Positions 13,101 through 55,750 are shown, numbered from the stretch's first letter. The stretch: DNA of 64,000 nt from Aptenodytes patagonicus (GCF_965638725.1 NC_134949.1:13638951-13702950), one strand, 5' to 3'. Notes: generated by a model not told the origin, from the sequence alone. Numbers and translations are program-made.

Positions 13101-15790
13101 TCATAAAGGCTATTGAACAACCTTCAGAGTACTTTTAAATCTTCCTCCACTAAATATATTTGCATCCTTCTTGCAAAGTCCACTCTTAGTCACATTACTT
13201 TCTAGGAAAAAAAGTTCTGAAGCCCAACATGTTGTTCCTTCATATGCAAGTACCATAGAATACCCCCAATTACCTGCATGCACTTCTGAATCATGTCATG
13301 ATTTAAGACACAAGCCCATGGCATCCTTAAGCAGCATAGTAGCACTTCCAAGTTCTGTTGTTTACTTACCCCAAATGTCAAGGAACCTTAACCTCACACG
13401 ACTACATTTTTTAACAGCTTGGTAATATCCCAGAGATCCAGCCACAGGAATTCTATGGTTTTCACATGGCAAGATGACCAAAGAAGAGCAAAACTGAGCT
13501 TCTCAGTGGCCTAAGTAACTTTTAGTTACTTGAATACCTGAAAACTCAAGAGCTGCCTCTCCATTCCCTTGCAATGCTCAGTCTGATCAGAATGATAACA
13601 GCACCATACTTAAACATTCACTAGCATTAACGCGGCATCTAACCACTGTAAAGGGGCTTCCGGGTACCGGCCTATTGGAACTCACGGGGCAGGGCTAGTT
13701 GTATTTCTCTGCCTTTCACTGAGCCTGGCTGCAGACTCAAAAATGCAGAAATGTACAGTTACAGTCTTAAGATTGTTGACAAAAAACACAGGCAAGAAAG
13801 CCGAGATAGGAACTCGGTGAAATTTTTGAATTCCCTAGCTTTAGGCCTGCAGCTTTTGGAGCTGTGATGTGAATTTAGAAGGCTGGTAAGCAACACAAAT
13901 CAAAGAGCGGGCATTTCTGGGCCTGTGAAACAGTAAAAAACTTATTCATGACATGTATGTATTTTCACATGGAAAACAGTTGTGTACATCTGAAAGAAAG
14001 GTACGCTTACAAAGGAGAGATACTTACGAGCTGCTTTGATTTGTTTCTGAGTAGCCCTGTATCGTATATTTCCTAGCCCAAGAACTGCATAATGGTCTTG
14101 ATTCTGAGGAGGAGGAAAAAAACCAAAAAACAAACCCCTAATAAACACTGATAAATGCAACCTAAAAAGCCACAACACAACACATGCAGAAAAACAGTTC
14201 TCCTGCCCATCTTTTAAAAGAGGCAGAATTCTTCCCTCTCTCAATAAACATTAGAAAAAGAACAGCTGTCATAAAGGCCATAATTATTGAATAACCAGAT
14301 ATCAATAAATTAAGCCACTGTTACAGAAATTCAAGTAGCTTAATCTAAATTGGTTTAAAGCACTGAATCCTAGAAAGTTCAATTATTGGAAAAGGGAATT
14401 GCTGTCTTCAATATTAAGAGGGCTAACACAATTCCAGAACAGGGAGAAGAGACACTTCTTACTTCAGAACTTACACCGCTTACAGGCAGTAAAATGCAAG
14501 ACAGTTCAAGACTAAGATCTTATCCTGATGTGCACTTGAGTTTGCCCCCATCAGCCAGTGATGCGTGGAAAACACAAACCCAGCTATAACACTAAGGGAC
14601 ACAAACCAATTCAGGTGGGGGTGGGAGGGGAGGAGGAAGGGGATCTTTAGCGGCTGGGCATGGCAGATCACTTTGACAGGAGATTTCCAGCAAAAATAAT
14701 TAACACTAATCTACATCAACTGAATACCTTCCAGTCCTTTGGATCGAGGGTTTTTAACATAGGAAATTCTTCAAGCTGCAATTCTTCATCCCCCGATTCT
14801 TCAGAAAGTTCCTTCTCATCTTCTAGCTCCTGGAAAGAGGCAGAAACATTTATGTTTCTCCTCTTAATAAATGCTTCAAACCATCTTCCCACAGGTTCCA
14901 CTTGACAGAGTACTGATGCTATAAGCAAAAACATAAAAGCAACTTCACCTTCTGTGGTTTACTTTTTTTTTTCTTTAATTAAACCCCATCAAAGCCCATA
15001 GCAGTCCTGCATCACGCCAGGCTACAGATTGCCAAATCTTCTAGTTTGCTCTAAAAACACCAGACCGCTTTAAAGATCGCACAAACCAGAACATGTGCCT
15101 ATCTGACGGTGTCTTCCAGACGCTTCACCGTGTTCTCAAATCTTGAAAGGTGCTTTCAGGTTAAAGGAACGCACACGTTAAGTTCTATTTAATGCCTTCC
15201 TTGCTTTGGTAACGGAGGAGGTAGCGGCGGCAGGAGTATTAGGTTGGGAGCGATCTTCCCTGCGTTCCCGCTCCCTCTTTTGGAGGCCACTCCCTCCGGC
15301 AGCGAAACCAGACTTGTTGCTCACACGCCGACTCGACACCAGCACCGAGGCAGGCGCAACACGTGAGAGCATTGAAGTAAGATAAACGGGAGAGTTCTTC
15401 ACAAACTGACGAGTTTTCAACTCTAACGCCTACGCAGTTGCTTGGGGGGTGGGGTGGGGTGTGTGCGTTCCCCTGGATCGCGCACTCGCCCAAACCAGGG
15501 GAAGCCCCGGTCCCGACAGCAGCAGCAGAGGGGTGCCCTGCGCCCCGGCGGGGCGGGCGGCAGCGGGAGACCCCGGCGGCGACGCCCCGGTGTCCCGTCC
15601 CGTCCCGTCCCGTCCCGTCCCCCCACCCCGCGCCGCCTCCGCCGGCCGCGGCTCGGCCCCAGCTGCAGCCCCGCGGCCGGGCCGCTGCCGCTCCCGCCCC
15701 CGCCCCCCGCCCGAGGGGCCGGCGGTACCTACCGGCCGACAGCGCCGCGGCGACGGCCGTGACCTGCCCCTCCTGCGCCCCCCGCAGCAT
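1139..15790 (-). CDS. DNAJC2: DNAJC2 (MPP11/ZRF1), J-domain and SANT ribosome-associated co-chaperone; 3' end beyond window
   Basis: In the family, the protein pairs with an HSP70-like partner on the ribosome to help fold nascent chains, and also binds ubiquitinated histone H2A in the nucleus. Thirteen coding exons are seen: 15733-15790, 14728-14918, 14028-14103, 11723-11821, 8705-8846, 7403-7483, 6550-6615, 4697-4788, 4474-4595, 3481-3630, 3091-3179, 2935-3004 and 1139-1323. All have GT donors and AG acceptors, and phase is kept throughout, giving 473 complete codons of about 620. The start [10 protein letters not shown] leads through a split Ala codon into [16 protein letters not shown], as in vertebrate orthologues. 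The J domain is about residues 86-160, with HPD at 117-119. A long Lys/Glu-rich helical stretch (about 280-430) follows. [15 protein letters not shown] segment (443-456) opens the first SANT domain, which is cut by the window edge. The remaining SANT exons were not found in 1-1138. Transcription starts from the promoter shared with PSMC2. Confidence 0.97.
7661..7690. repeat. 30-bp near-perfect palindrome in DNAJC2 intron 5
   Basis: The core TGGGGGAGCTCCCCCA (7668-7683) is a perfect 16-bp palindrome centred between 7675 and 7676. The arms continue with only two mismatched pairs to 7661 and 7690. Because of this symmetry both strands encode the same short string AFLGELPQK in open frames. It has no unpaired loop, so it could cruciform or bind a dimeric factor, but no function is known. 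Confidence 0.8.
8468..8490. repeat. T23 homopolymer tract
   Basis: There are 23 consecutive T on the plus strand within DNAJC2 intron 5, about 215 bp from exon 5. On the transcribed strand it reads as poly-A. No retrocopy or SINE body was recognised next to it. Confidence 0.9.
9175..9775 (-). mobile_element. Solo LTR of an avian endogenous retrovirus, with 5-bp target duplication
   Basis: The element spans 9180-9770 and is flanked on both sides by TTATC (9175-9179 and 9771-9775), a 5-bp target-site duplication. It is bounded by TG and CA. Read on the minus strand it starts TGTCCTGGTTTCGGCTGGGA and ends in GGTTAAACCATGACA. Terminal and internal blocks match the opposite-orientation copy at 43057-43640. 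A TATA-like ACATAAA lies near 9497-9503 on the minus strand. No internal retroviral genes are present, so this is a recombined solo LTR. The 5-bp duplication fits an ERVL-like class, but the class is inferred. It lies in sense orientation within DNAJC2 intron 4. Confidence 0.85.
11723..14103 (-). CDS. DNAJC2: DNAJC2 exons 3-4: J-domain core with HPD motif
   Basis: Exon 3 (14028-14103) encodes [20 protein letters not shown], the first helices of the J domain. It ends one base into a His codon that exon 4 (11723-11821) completes. Exon 4 continues as [17 protein letters not shown] and contains the HPD tripeptide (residues 117-119), which J proteins need to stimulate the HSP70 ATPase. It also has the DYFTCITKA segment that leads into the family-specific J-domain insertion. 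The intervening intron (11822-14027) is about 2.2 kb. The intact HPD argues for a functional co-chaperone. Confidence 0.95.
15592..15621. repeat. (GTCCC)6 pentanucleotide microsatellite in DNAJC2 intron 1
   Basis: Six uninterrupted GTCCC units lie on the plus strand, so the DNAJC2 transcript reads GGGAC. They sit inside the CpG island about 110 bp downstream of the DNAJC2 exon 1 donor. Such GC-rich pentamers often vary in length. Confidence 0.9.
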
Positions 15791-16318
15791 GGCGGCGGGC
15801 GGCGGGCCGGAGCGAGCCTCGGGCCTGAGCGCCGAGCCCCGCTCGCCTCGCCTCGCCGGTCGCCGGTCGCCGGCGCATGGAGGCGCCCGGCGAACGCTTC
15901 CGGGGCGGCGGCGGCGTGCGGCGGGATAAGCGGCCCGGCGGGGTCCGGCCCCCCCGCCGACCCCCTCGCCCCCCCGCCTGCTCCACGCCGCCTCTCCGCA
16001 ACGGGGCCGGCATCCGCGGCGAGACCCAGCCGGCCCCGGCGGCAGCCCGGGCCCGGGCCCGCGGCTCGGGACGGCGCGGGTCTAACCGGCGCGGCGCGCG
16101 CCGCCCCGCCGACGGCCGTGGCGGGCGGAACTCTCCGCCGGCGGCAGCGGTGCCGGGGGGAAGGAGATGCCGGTGGCGCGGGGCCCGCGGCGCGCACGGG
16201 CCGGTGCACCCTCCTTTGGTGTCCCCCCGGCGCGGCGCGGCGCGGCCCGGCCGGAAGCCCCGGCGGTGCTGCGTAACGCATCCGGGGCAGGGCGGGCCGC
16301 GGGAGGGGGGCCGCCAGC
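15791..16318. promoter_or_regulatory. Bidirectional CpG-island promoter of DNAJC2 and PSMC2
   Basis: The two initiation codons, minus-strand ATG at 15790 and plus-strand ATG at 16319, lie head to head with 528 bp between them. The sequence is extremely GC-rich with dense CpG (many CGCG, GGCG and GCCG runs), and this composition extends from roughly 15440 to 16790 into both first introns. No clear TATA box is seen, as expected of a housekeeping promoter. The PSMC2 start has a GCCAGC context just upstream of ATG. Transcription start sites cannot be fixed from sequence alone. Confidence 0.85.
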
Positions 16319-25186
<8,868 letters not shown>

Positions 25187-25300
25187 TATCTTGGAATGTT
25201 TTCCCTGTTCCTGTTGTTAAGCTTTCTGTGAAACAAAAATCCAAGTGTAGTAATTCATGTCTTGTTCTTGGAAGCTAGAAATAAATGGAGTATTCCCAAC
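25187..25300 (+). other. PSMC2: PSMC2 3'UTR with polyadenylation signal
   Basis: The region after the TAA (25184-25186) is short. A canonical AATAAA lies at 25280-25285, followed by a GT-rich stretch (GTAGGTGTGAGTTC near 25302-25315) typical of a downstream element. Cleavage is expected about 15-25 nt after the signal, giving a 3'UTR of roughly 110-120 nt. Confidence 0.85.
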
Positions 25301-25679
25301 AGTAGGTGTGAGTTCATTATGAGTGTCTTCTACACTAGTGGAGTATTGCTGCCGTAGAAAAAAAATCGCAGATTCTAATAACACAGCCTAAACCAGTGAG
25401 AGATTTTAAAATCAGATACCTGGGCAATGTTAGAAATCCATAGTTTAGATCCTTAGTCACCATTTGTAGCCCAAAACTTGCCATCTCAGCTGTGGAGGTG
25501 CTGAAGGATCCCTAAGTGACTGCAGTGTGTCCGGGTGTGCTCAGAAATGCTCGCGTGATGCTCAGCACCGAGGTGCTGGTGTAGCCCAAGAAAAGTCTCA
25601 GGAACTGCATGGGAAAAGAGCTGAGGAGAAGGCGTACATAGCTCCGCTCAGGTGCTTGGTGGGCTGAGTCATCGCCCAG

Positions 25680-25906
25680 CTTGGGGAAGATGAGGAAAAA
25701 TTTCTTCACTGAAAGAGTGGTTAAACATTGGCACAGGCTGCCCAGGGAAGTGGTGGAGTCCCCATCCCTGGAGGTATTTAAAAGACGTGTAGATGAGGTG
25801 CTTAGGGACATGGTTTAGTGGGCATGGTGGTGTTGGGTTGACGGTTGGACTCGATGATCTTAGAGGTCTCTTCCAACCTTAATGATTCTATGATTCTATG
25901 ATTCTA
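25680..25906 (+). mobile_element. CR1 LINE 3' end (5'-truncated)
   Basis: The sequence contains the CR1 3'-terminal blocks: gaggaaaaatttcttcactg, then ggcacaggctgcccagggaa, then a tggagtccccatccctggag block and ctcgatgatcttagaggtct. It ends in tandem ATTCTATG octamers (about 25881-25906), the hallmark CR1 terminus. It is truncated at its 5' side, as usual for CR1. It inserted about 370 bp past the PSMC2 polyadenylation signal. Confidence 0.93.
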
Positions 25907-28900
25907 AGATGTGAAGGGATATGTTTTCTCTCCCTGGGTGAACACTCTGGTACCATCATAACGTTTTTTTTCTTCAGTGGTTTTCTTCACCCCTTTTGCT
26001 GAGATTCTTCATTTCTTACAAAATAGTAAATGTTGGGTCAAGAGGGAGGAAGAACTAAGTGTAATTTCATTGCGCTAAGAGAGGGAAGATTCCTTTCTCC
26101 TGTTCCTGCTCTAAAAAAAACCTGTTTGACATCGCTCTAAGTCCACTAGTGAGCACTTTGGTCCATCGTATTACTTGTCTAAGATGCTACTAGGCACAGG
26201 AGATGACCCTGACAGGGTCCTGATGCTCCGGTAGTTGGGCGATAGCTGATAGTTGTTGGCAGCAGGCAACGTTAAATTAAGGTTGCTCTTCATTCATCTA
26301 GCATGTTCCTATAGAGCTGGCTGGTTTGGTCAATGAAAAGCAACAGCCTTTCCTTTTCTCTTTTTCAAGTCTTGCATTAAAGCTGGGGGGGGAAGAGCTT
26401 GAAGAAATACCTGGGGGGAAAAACGCTTTTGGGAACCGCTTTGTCTTGGAAGTGAGAGAAGTTTTATCAGGTCTCATTTCGATACAGCTGACACCAATTT
26501 ATCAAGCTTAGATTGTGAAGCCACTTTATGTTTTTTGAAAGAGGAAGTGTGGACAATAGGGAAAGAGTGTACGCGGTACATGGACTTTGTTAGGATTTTG
26601 GCCAGTGTCAGCATCTTGATAAGCAAACTTAGGCAATCCCATGTTTTTGCCCATACCTGCTTGAAAAACTGATCTCAACGGTTGTGTGTTATTTTGGTAA
26701 GAACATTTTGGGGAGGGATGCAAGTTTATTGGTGCGACAGAATTTTTTTTCATTTCGATCCTGAAAGTGGTTCAGAAAGCAGCGCTGAGTATCTATTTAC
26801 CAAGTGCAGCACTGGAAATTAAGCGTACCTTTTACTTAAGAAGGGTAAGTGAAGTATGTAAAAAAGAGTTTGGGTCTTACTGGGTGTCCCGAATTATCAT
26901 CAGTACTCTTGCAAACGAGGAGGCGGAGAGGAATATTATTCTGATTATTAAGAAGTATCAAACTGGACTTCAGCTATCCAGTGGCATCTGCTGTGGTGGG
27001 GCTCCAGCAGCGGGTGGGTAGAGGCACTACTGTCAGTGCAGGCAAACTGGAGAGGGGAAAGAGCTGAGTGCTGTTACGAGTTTAAAGGATGTGGGTTTGT
27101 TTAATCTAGCACTGACAAGCCTAAGGTAGGATTTACATTTTTAGATAGCAGTCTGTTAATCGGTATAGGGAAGAGGAAGTCAGTTTACTTTTCAGTAGAT
27201 AACTTAGGCTGGTGCGTAGGAAGCAGTGCTTCAGCTGGTGGCAGCAAAGCACAGGAAGAGACTGGTCAAAAGCTGCCAGATTTTATTTTGCTGGATGAGT
27301 TAGTTACCAGCAGCGCTAGTAGTACCCAGGAGTGGGTTGCACAGCGCTAGTGCCTCACAGGCTGGGATCTAGGACTTTCTTGGGCAAAGGCTTTCGTTTC
27401 AGCAGCTCTCCAGGAAGTGCAGCTGTTGCTGCCAGGATGGGAAATGCAGCATTAATTGCATCATCGTGAGGCCTGGCATGGAGAGGGCTTCATGGGGGTA
27501 GGGGAGCCAGGAGGCTGAGGAGCAGGAGCCTGAGCAGCAGGGAGGACCTGCAAGGAGGTGGTAACCCTACCTAGCCCACCCCTTAGCAACAGACACTTGC
27601 ATCCAGGGACCTTGGCTTGTCCCACGTACAGAGTCTCGCCAAGACAAAGTGGAAGATTTTGAAAGTCATGATCATCACTTTATTTTAGAAGTTGACAGGA
27701 TTTTGACATGAACTGAAGAGGCTACATAGTTAAAAACTGAAGCTGCGACAAGCTGAAAGTAGAAAAATATACTGTATGGAGATACAAAGCCTTGTTAAAC
27801 TAGTTAACATTATAAAATGTACCAAAAGTTGTTTAAATAAACACGCACAATGTGTTAACATGCATTCAATTCATCCTTTGAACTCCAGCTAAGCAGTAAT
27901 TTCTGATGCAGAAAGCTTCCTATCCCTATTGGCAGGGGAGTCCGAGGAAAGAAAACATCTTCCCCAACTGCCCATGGTTCTTGGGAAACTTGGTTTACCT
28001 GAAGCAAGCCCTAATCGCAACAGAGCTTGGAAGCAAAATAAAAGTATTAAGTTCTGCATTCAGAAGAGAGGAGATGGTTTGAATTCCCTTATGCACAGGA
28101 CCTTAGATTTGAGGGTGCTAAATGAGACATCACCGACGCTCCACTTCCCCTGTGCTGTCGACATAACCTGCAGAGAGAGACTTTCAGGTTCCTACTTCTG
28201 CTCAGATTCATAGTGATTGTTGTCAGGGAAATACAGGCATTGAAGACTTTATTCTTTTGCTTGAGTTACACGTCCATGTTTTTCATCTCACACCTGAAGT
28301 TAAGCAGTACCATAGCCACCAGGTTGTGAAGACAACAGAAAAAAACCCACACTACCGTTTCTTTTAAAAAAAACCCAAACACATAACATTTTTGAGTTCT
28401 ACTGAAATCTGTTTCTCAAAGCACTTAAAGGCTGAGGCAGAAGCGGCACTGCTGGTAGGAAGATATCTCAGGCAACAGAAAAGTACTTTTTTTTTTTTTT
28501 TTTGGACCACTGAGACTTTAGACCTTGTCTATGTTTTTATTCCAGCTTAAAGAGACTGCATATAGGGCATCAGGTCTTAATTTAATTTTAATAGGCTTCA
28601 CTCCTGCCTTAAACCAGTTTTGTCTTCAGACTTTGATGCTAAACTAATTTTAGCTTAAAATCAACTGTATTCTTTTCTAGAAAGCATAATTAGATTTTGG
28701 CAGTGAAAGTACCATATAGATAATGTAATAATTAAACAATGAGTTTCTAATTTGAGGTTCACTTAGAGTGAAAACGTTCAGGCAATGAAGAGCTGAGTAT
28801 AGTTGAGACAGGTCAGATATTTAAAAAAAATAACTGTACCACCCAGTTTAAGAAGAGGAGCAGCTAAATGCCACCAGTGTGAATTCATTAATCTAGCTGG

Positions 28901-29364
28901 CAGATTATTATAATTTATATGAATCTGTTGTCTGCAGATGTTGACATCAGGCTTTAAAAGTCATTTAAGACAGTTCTTTAAAGACACTGGTACAGTGCAC
29001 TGCAATTGCAGAACGGATATTTCCTGCAAGATCCCACCTCGTAGTGAGTTAAAGTGCCCATTTTCTCAACAGGAACAGGAATGTCACTTTGTCTATCAGA
29101 TTCCAACTGTAGCAGAATACATTGCATTTTCTCATCTTGCATGATTTTGTGCTTGTACGTCATTGGAAGGCTATACCCTGATTGAAGGAAAAAATTCAAG
29201 AGCACGAAGGCTTCCAATTCCTTATCCACTCTTCCTACAGAAAATAAGCACCACCCTATACCCGTAGATACAAATAGCCTTAGGCTCTCTTTAAACTGTG
29301 CAAATCAAATATTCAGAGTCTCCATCAGCGTAAATCTGGCTTCCGTTCTGCTCGATGCCACTCT
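25907..29364. other. Convergent intergenic region and SLC26A5 3'UTR
   Basis: PSMC2 (plus) and SLC26A5 (minus) converge here. Minus-strand AATAAA hexamers downstream of the SLC26A5 stop lie at 28536-28541, 28248-28253 and 27679-27684. Any of these could end the prestin 3'UTR, and the choice cannot be made by eye. A T17 run lies at 28487-28503. An 84-codon plus-strand frame at 26767-27021 has no family resemblance. No other gene was recognised. Confidence 0.5.
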
Positions 29365-50777
<21,413 letters not shown>

Positions 50778-52639
50778 AGTTGATCTCACAGAGCAGGAGC
50801 CAAGGAAGAACAGTTCCACAGTCTCCACTGAAAAACCTAGTTGCAGACAAAGTAAGTTTGGTTACTTTTTTAACCTCAGATTTGGCATTTCCTTTCAAAG
50901 AATGTATTTTGACAAGCTAGAGACAAGAACTGTGAATGCACTTTAAAAGCACTAATTAGATAGTCTGTAACATCAGTAAGTTAAGTAAACCACACTCACA
51001 ATCTTTACTATATGGAAGCCATTAATTTATGCTTCTCTTCGGTAAAGAAAGCTTTCGCATTAATTACTCTGTAAATAATTGCAGAGACAAAATTAGAAGG
51101 TTATATTCATGCTTATCTGGATTTTCCCTCCTCAGTTTTTAAAGGAAATGTCAGTGTCGAAGGGAGATTACTTTATCACTGAGTTACGTCCTGCTTACTC
51201 ACAAACTGTCACGTCCATCTCCAAAAGACAGAACTCCAATTTTAACTCCAAGAAAGCCACTTCTTTCTTCCAGATAGCCAGTTGCTTCCTGCATCCATCC
51301 ACCTGCCTTCTCCTCTGTTTTAGAGGCTTCTTTTTCCAGACAGCACCTCAAGGATGCACAATTTACTACTTTCAAAAAGTTATTCTTTCAATGGATGTGA
51401 CACTTACTGCTATTCTTAGTTCTGTGCGCACTAAAACAGGAGTCAGGAGATGTACACAATTTTAAAACTAGCCAGAAGGTTTGTAAAAATCTGTCTGTCT
51501 TCTGATTCAGTGCCATAAACATCTTAACATGTTTAGGAGATACTCTGTTAATTCCTTTGCCCCGTGTTGGCTGCTTCTAGAAACATGGGGCAAGAAACAT
51601 AACTCCAAATTATGAGCAAAATGACAGGACTGCTATATCGTTAAGCAGAGATGCTGGCTAGCACTACATTTGATGACAGAATGTGAGTGCAATGGGAAAC
51701 AGAGCCATAATTGTGAACGAGGCCCTTGGGCTCAAGTCCAGCAAGTCACTTAAGCACGTGTTTGCCTTCAACCAAGGGAGCTAACCCAGAGGTGTTTAGT
51801 TTTTAGCTGTACATCAATACTTTCCTAGAAAAGGGTTACCACGCAGAAATTAAACAAATTGCTACCTAAACACTCAGAGCTAACCACGGTTGGTCCAATG
51901 TTCTGATTCAGCAAATACAGTCTGCCTGGCAGCAAAATACTAATATTGCTACCTAAGCCTTTAGCCTGATGAAGGTGCTGGAATTTTCCACTCAGGGCTC
52001 TCTGTTCTCTATCCCCTAGGACAGACACAGTCTAGCATCTCTTCAGTTCTCATTATTTCATAAGCAACATTTTTCCCTACACAGTCACAAAAGGATATTT
52101 TTACCAAAATTATATTTTTTTATTTACACCACATTCAAGATTTACTTCAGCTTTATCGCGTGAAATAAGATATCTAAAACTTGTAAGAACAGTATCATAT
52201 CAAGGGTGCTATCAGAGCTTGTTACCTTTGTACTCCTGAAACACATCTGAAGCTTCTTTTACATCTGTCCACAGTTTCAATTCACTGAGAAGCCTGAATG
52301 ACATTTTGTGAACAGTTTTCTCATGTTATTGTTTAGCAAATTGTAACTCTCAGTGTTACAATTTTTTCACCCTACCCGCAGATTTTGATATGGTCAACAT
52401 TAGAATAGGATTGTTCTACCAGCAATTCCCATCTGAGCAGACCTCTGGCTTTTTTCTCACCTCCATATTATCACATATATCTTATTTCATGTTTACAGCA
52501 ACGCCATCCATACCAAGATGTATGTTTGGCCACTAACACCTGTAGCACTTTTTTTCCACATCAATGTCTACCTACCCACAAATACCACTTCCTACTTTAC
52601 ATCTTGCACTGTCACAGACAGTGAGCTACCCATGAATCC

Positions 52640-54196
52640 TAGTGTATTAACTTCTGCCCAGTGAAACTGAAACTTTAACCACCCTAGTGCCTGCTGGAAG
52701 GGCAACACAGCAGGGCACAAGCAATCCAGGAGCCTTCTGAGGTGCAGTGATAATAGCTTCCTGCCACAGGTGGAGAAGCTGACAAGGAGACATGCTCTGC
52801 TGGACCTGATGCTTATAAACAAGGAAGAACTGGTCAGGAATATGAAGCCTGGGAGCAGCCTTGGCTGCAGCGACCATGAGATGGTGGAGTTCAGGATCTT
52901 GAGAGAAACAAGACATATAGCAGGCTTACAACCCCAGACTTCAGGAGAGAAGACTTTGGCCTGTTCAGGGACCTGCTTAGAAGAATCCCATGAGATATGG
53001 TCCCGAGGAGAAGGTGGCTCCAGGAGAGCTGGCTGATTTTCAAGATGACTGGTTTGGTGGAAAAGGGAACATCAGTGATATTCTTTATCTTGTATTTTTC
53101 AAGGCTTTGTAAGGCTTTTTCTCCCACAGCATCCTCAAAGACAAGCTGATGAAGTATGGGTTACCAAAACAGAGAGCGAGGTGGACAGAAAACTGGCTGA
53201 ACTGCCAGGCTCAAAGGGTTGTGACTGGCAGCATGAAGTCCAGCTGGAGGTCAGTCATTACTGGAGTACCCCAGATATTGATACCTTGGGCCAATATAAT
53301 TTAATATATTCATTAATGACCCCAATGACAGGACAGAGCGCACCTTCAGCAAGCTTGCAGATGATACAAAACTGAAGAGAGTGGTTGATGCACCAGATGG
53401 TTATGCTGTCATTCAGAAGTACCTTGACAGGTTGGAGATATGAGCAGACAGGAACCTCATGAAGTTCAACACAGGGAAGCACAAAATCCTGCACCTGGGA
53501 GAAACAGCCCCATACAACAGTAAACACTGGTGATTCAATCATCTGGAAAGCGGCTGTGCAGAAAAAGACCTGTGGGTCCTGGTGGACAAAAAATTTGAAC
53601 ATAAGCCAGCAACGTGTCCTTCTGGCAAAGAACGCCAGCAGCATCCTAGGCTGCGTTACGCAGAGCATAGCCAGCAGGTTGGGGGACGTGACTCTTCCCC
53701 TCTCCTCAGCACTGGTAAAGCACACGTGGAGTGCTGGGTCCAGTTCTGGGCTCCCCAGTGCCAGAAAGACATGGGCATCCTGGAGAGGATTTAGCAACGG
53801 GACACTAAGATGATTAAGAAATTGGAGTGCCTGACATATGAAGAATGGCTGAGAAAGCTAGGATTGTTCAGCCTGGAGGGAGGAAGATGGGGTGGGGAAA
53901 TTGCATCAATGGATATAAACACCTGATGCAGCAGGAAGTAAATAGGCAATGGGCGCAAACTGAAATACAAGAAATTCTGTTTAAACATAAGGAAAAAAAA
54001 ATTACTGCAAGCACGATCAAACACTGGAACAGGTTGCCCACAGAGGTTGTAGAGTTTCCATCCTTGGAGATATTCATAACCTGACTGGACATGGTTTTGG
54101 GCAACGCGGTCTAGGTGACCCTGCTTGAGCAGGGGGGTTGTACTCTATGATCTCCAGAGGTCCCTTCAAGCATCAACCATTCTGTGGTTCCATAAT
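52640..54196 (+). mobile_element. Degenerate CR1 LINE (ORF2 part plus 3' end)
   Basis: The stretch contains CR1 ORF2 landmarks in order: gagaagctgacaaggagaca, then gctggacctgatgctt, then ggagcagccttggctgcagc followed by gaccatgagatggtggagtt, then the reverse-transcriptase region near 53270-53460 (attaatgaccccaatgacag, tgcagatgatacaaaactga), then cagttctgggctccccag. It ends at ctctatgatctccagaggtc with an ATTCTGTG terminus at 54179-54186. Stops, frameshifts and internal deletions break the frame, so it is a dead copy. It is in plus orientation, antisense to SLC26A5, about 1.9 kb upstream of the first coding exon. Confidence 0.92.
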
Positions 54197-55666
54197 GGTC
54201 CCTTATGTTATTATTCACACAGAATGTATCTTTTCCAGTAATTAATTTGTGTGTTCTGGCAACATCAGCCTCATTTACAAATTAAGAAGCAATTTTAATC
54301 AGTCTTAAACAGAAAACCCACTCAAACAAATCAGAAGAAACAAAAACTACTGCTGCATACAGAAGGCACAAACCAAATCAGTTCAGAGGCTTGGTTTTGG
54401 CCAAACTGTTCCAATAAAATGAGAATATAATATCAAAACATTTCTATCCAAGGTTTTAAAAACATGCACTCCTTCTTCCTGTTCAAAAAGACATAGCAAC
54501 ACAAAACAGCTTCCTGCTAACCCCAAACAATTCAGGTCCTGATTGGGATACATACTTTCCACATTCAAGTCTGTTAAACTTCAAGCAGATTGGTTAGTAT
54601 TTGGAAGAGCCACACAAGTTTGTAATGTAAATCTAGACGTAGAGAGGTCTTAAGATCTCCAGTTCCTTTCTCATTTCTGTACACATGCCCAGACTCTTCC
54701 AGATACTATGAGCATATACAGAACAACAGAAGTTCAGTCCTGCCTCTGTTTGTCATGGTGAAATAAATGATAGAGATGTATTTGACTAACTGAACAGGGC
54801 TCAACTCTAAATCAGTTATCCAGATGATGGCAAGTGTTAGTCTGAAATACTACCAGAGATCACAACCCAAGTTCACGATCACTCAGTATGAAGGTTTTTA
54901 AACTGTAGATTGAACACTTCTGATTCTGTTTGAACAAGGAAGTTATACTGCACTGAATCATGAGAACCATCTAACACAAAAGTAAACCTGAGGGAGGATA
55001 TGATAGGATCTTGTGTTTAGCTGTGGTTCACAACGGATACCAGAATATAGAGAACAAATCACATGCCATTAAAAGAGGTCCTAAATCTACCCCAAAACTA
55101 TAGCTGGATGCATCATTTTCTGCATTCCATGTCATCTCACCAACTTCATCTTAACAGCCCCGCATAACCATTTTCTCTGGTGATCATTTTGAATACTAAG
55201 CTGTAGATAATACAATAAAGATGAAAGTCTTTAATATCATCCATCCTTTTTGCAAAAGCACACACAGAGCAAGGATTGAGATGCTTGTGTTTACAACAGA
55301 TGATATGCATTGTCCATAGACTAGCAAAATAGCAGCATTTCGTGACTGGCTGAAGTGTCTCTCCAAGTGTTTGCTGAATAGCAGCATGACAAACTGCCAA
55401 CAGAGATATCCAAGGCTTGGAAATTCAGCCTTGCCCTTCACTCCCAGCTCCATGCTCGAGGAAGAGCAAAAGCAGGTACTGTCATTTTCATGAAGACAAA
55501 GCTTACCACTATGATTTCTGAAAACTCCCAGACCTTTATCCAAAGGAAGAGAAAGGCAATCTCTGGGCATCTGAGTCTTAATTAATAGTGGAATACTGCT
55601 CTCGGACAACCTTTGAACTTCACGGCAGGAGTAAAATTAAAAAGCTATAAGAAACACTGCCATTAA

Positions 55667-55750
55667 TCTTATCAGCCAGATAAGAGTTGAGCTGGAGTAG
55701 TTAAAAGCTGTATGCAAAAGACTTAAGAGTTCTTTATCTGACTGATAAAG
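55667..55750. promoter_or_regulatory. Two inverted GATA pairs with an octamer-like site between
   Basis: TCTTATC-AGCCA-GATAAGA (55667-55685) and CTTTATC-TGACT-GATAAAG (55732-55750) are both perfect inverted repeats with 7-bp arms and 5-bp spacers, set 65 bp apart. Each arm holds a GATA-factor core. ATGCAAA (55712-55718), a POU-octamer-like half site, lies between them. This is a sequence-based candidate element upstream of the SLC26A5 coding exons; activity is not shown. Confidence 0.4.

Larger units (their letters stand above)
8847..15732. other. DNAJC2 introns 1-4, non-coding content
   Basis: Intron 1 (14919-15732) is GC-rich near exon 1 and carries the GTCCC repeat. Intron 2 (14104-14727) and intron 3 (11822-14027) contain no recognisable gene or repeat family. 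Intron 4 (8847-11722) holds the solo LTR at 9180-9770 and a 137-codon plus-strand open frame at 10933-11346 that looks like chance. No RNA gene was recognised. Confidence 0.6.

Noticed and set aside
53258-53797. 179-codon minus-strand open frame
   Set aside because: It runs antisense through the CR1 element and is a by-product of that repeat.
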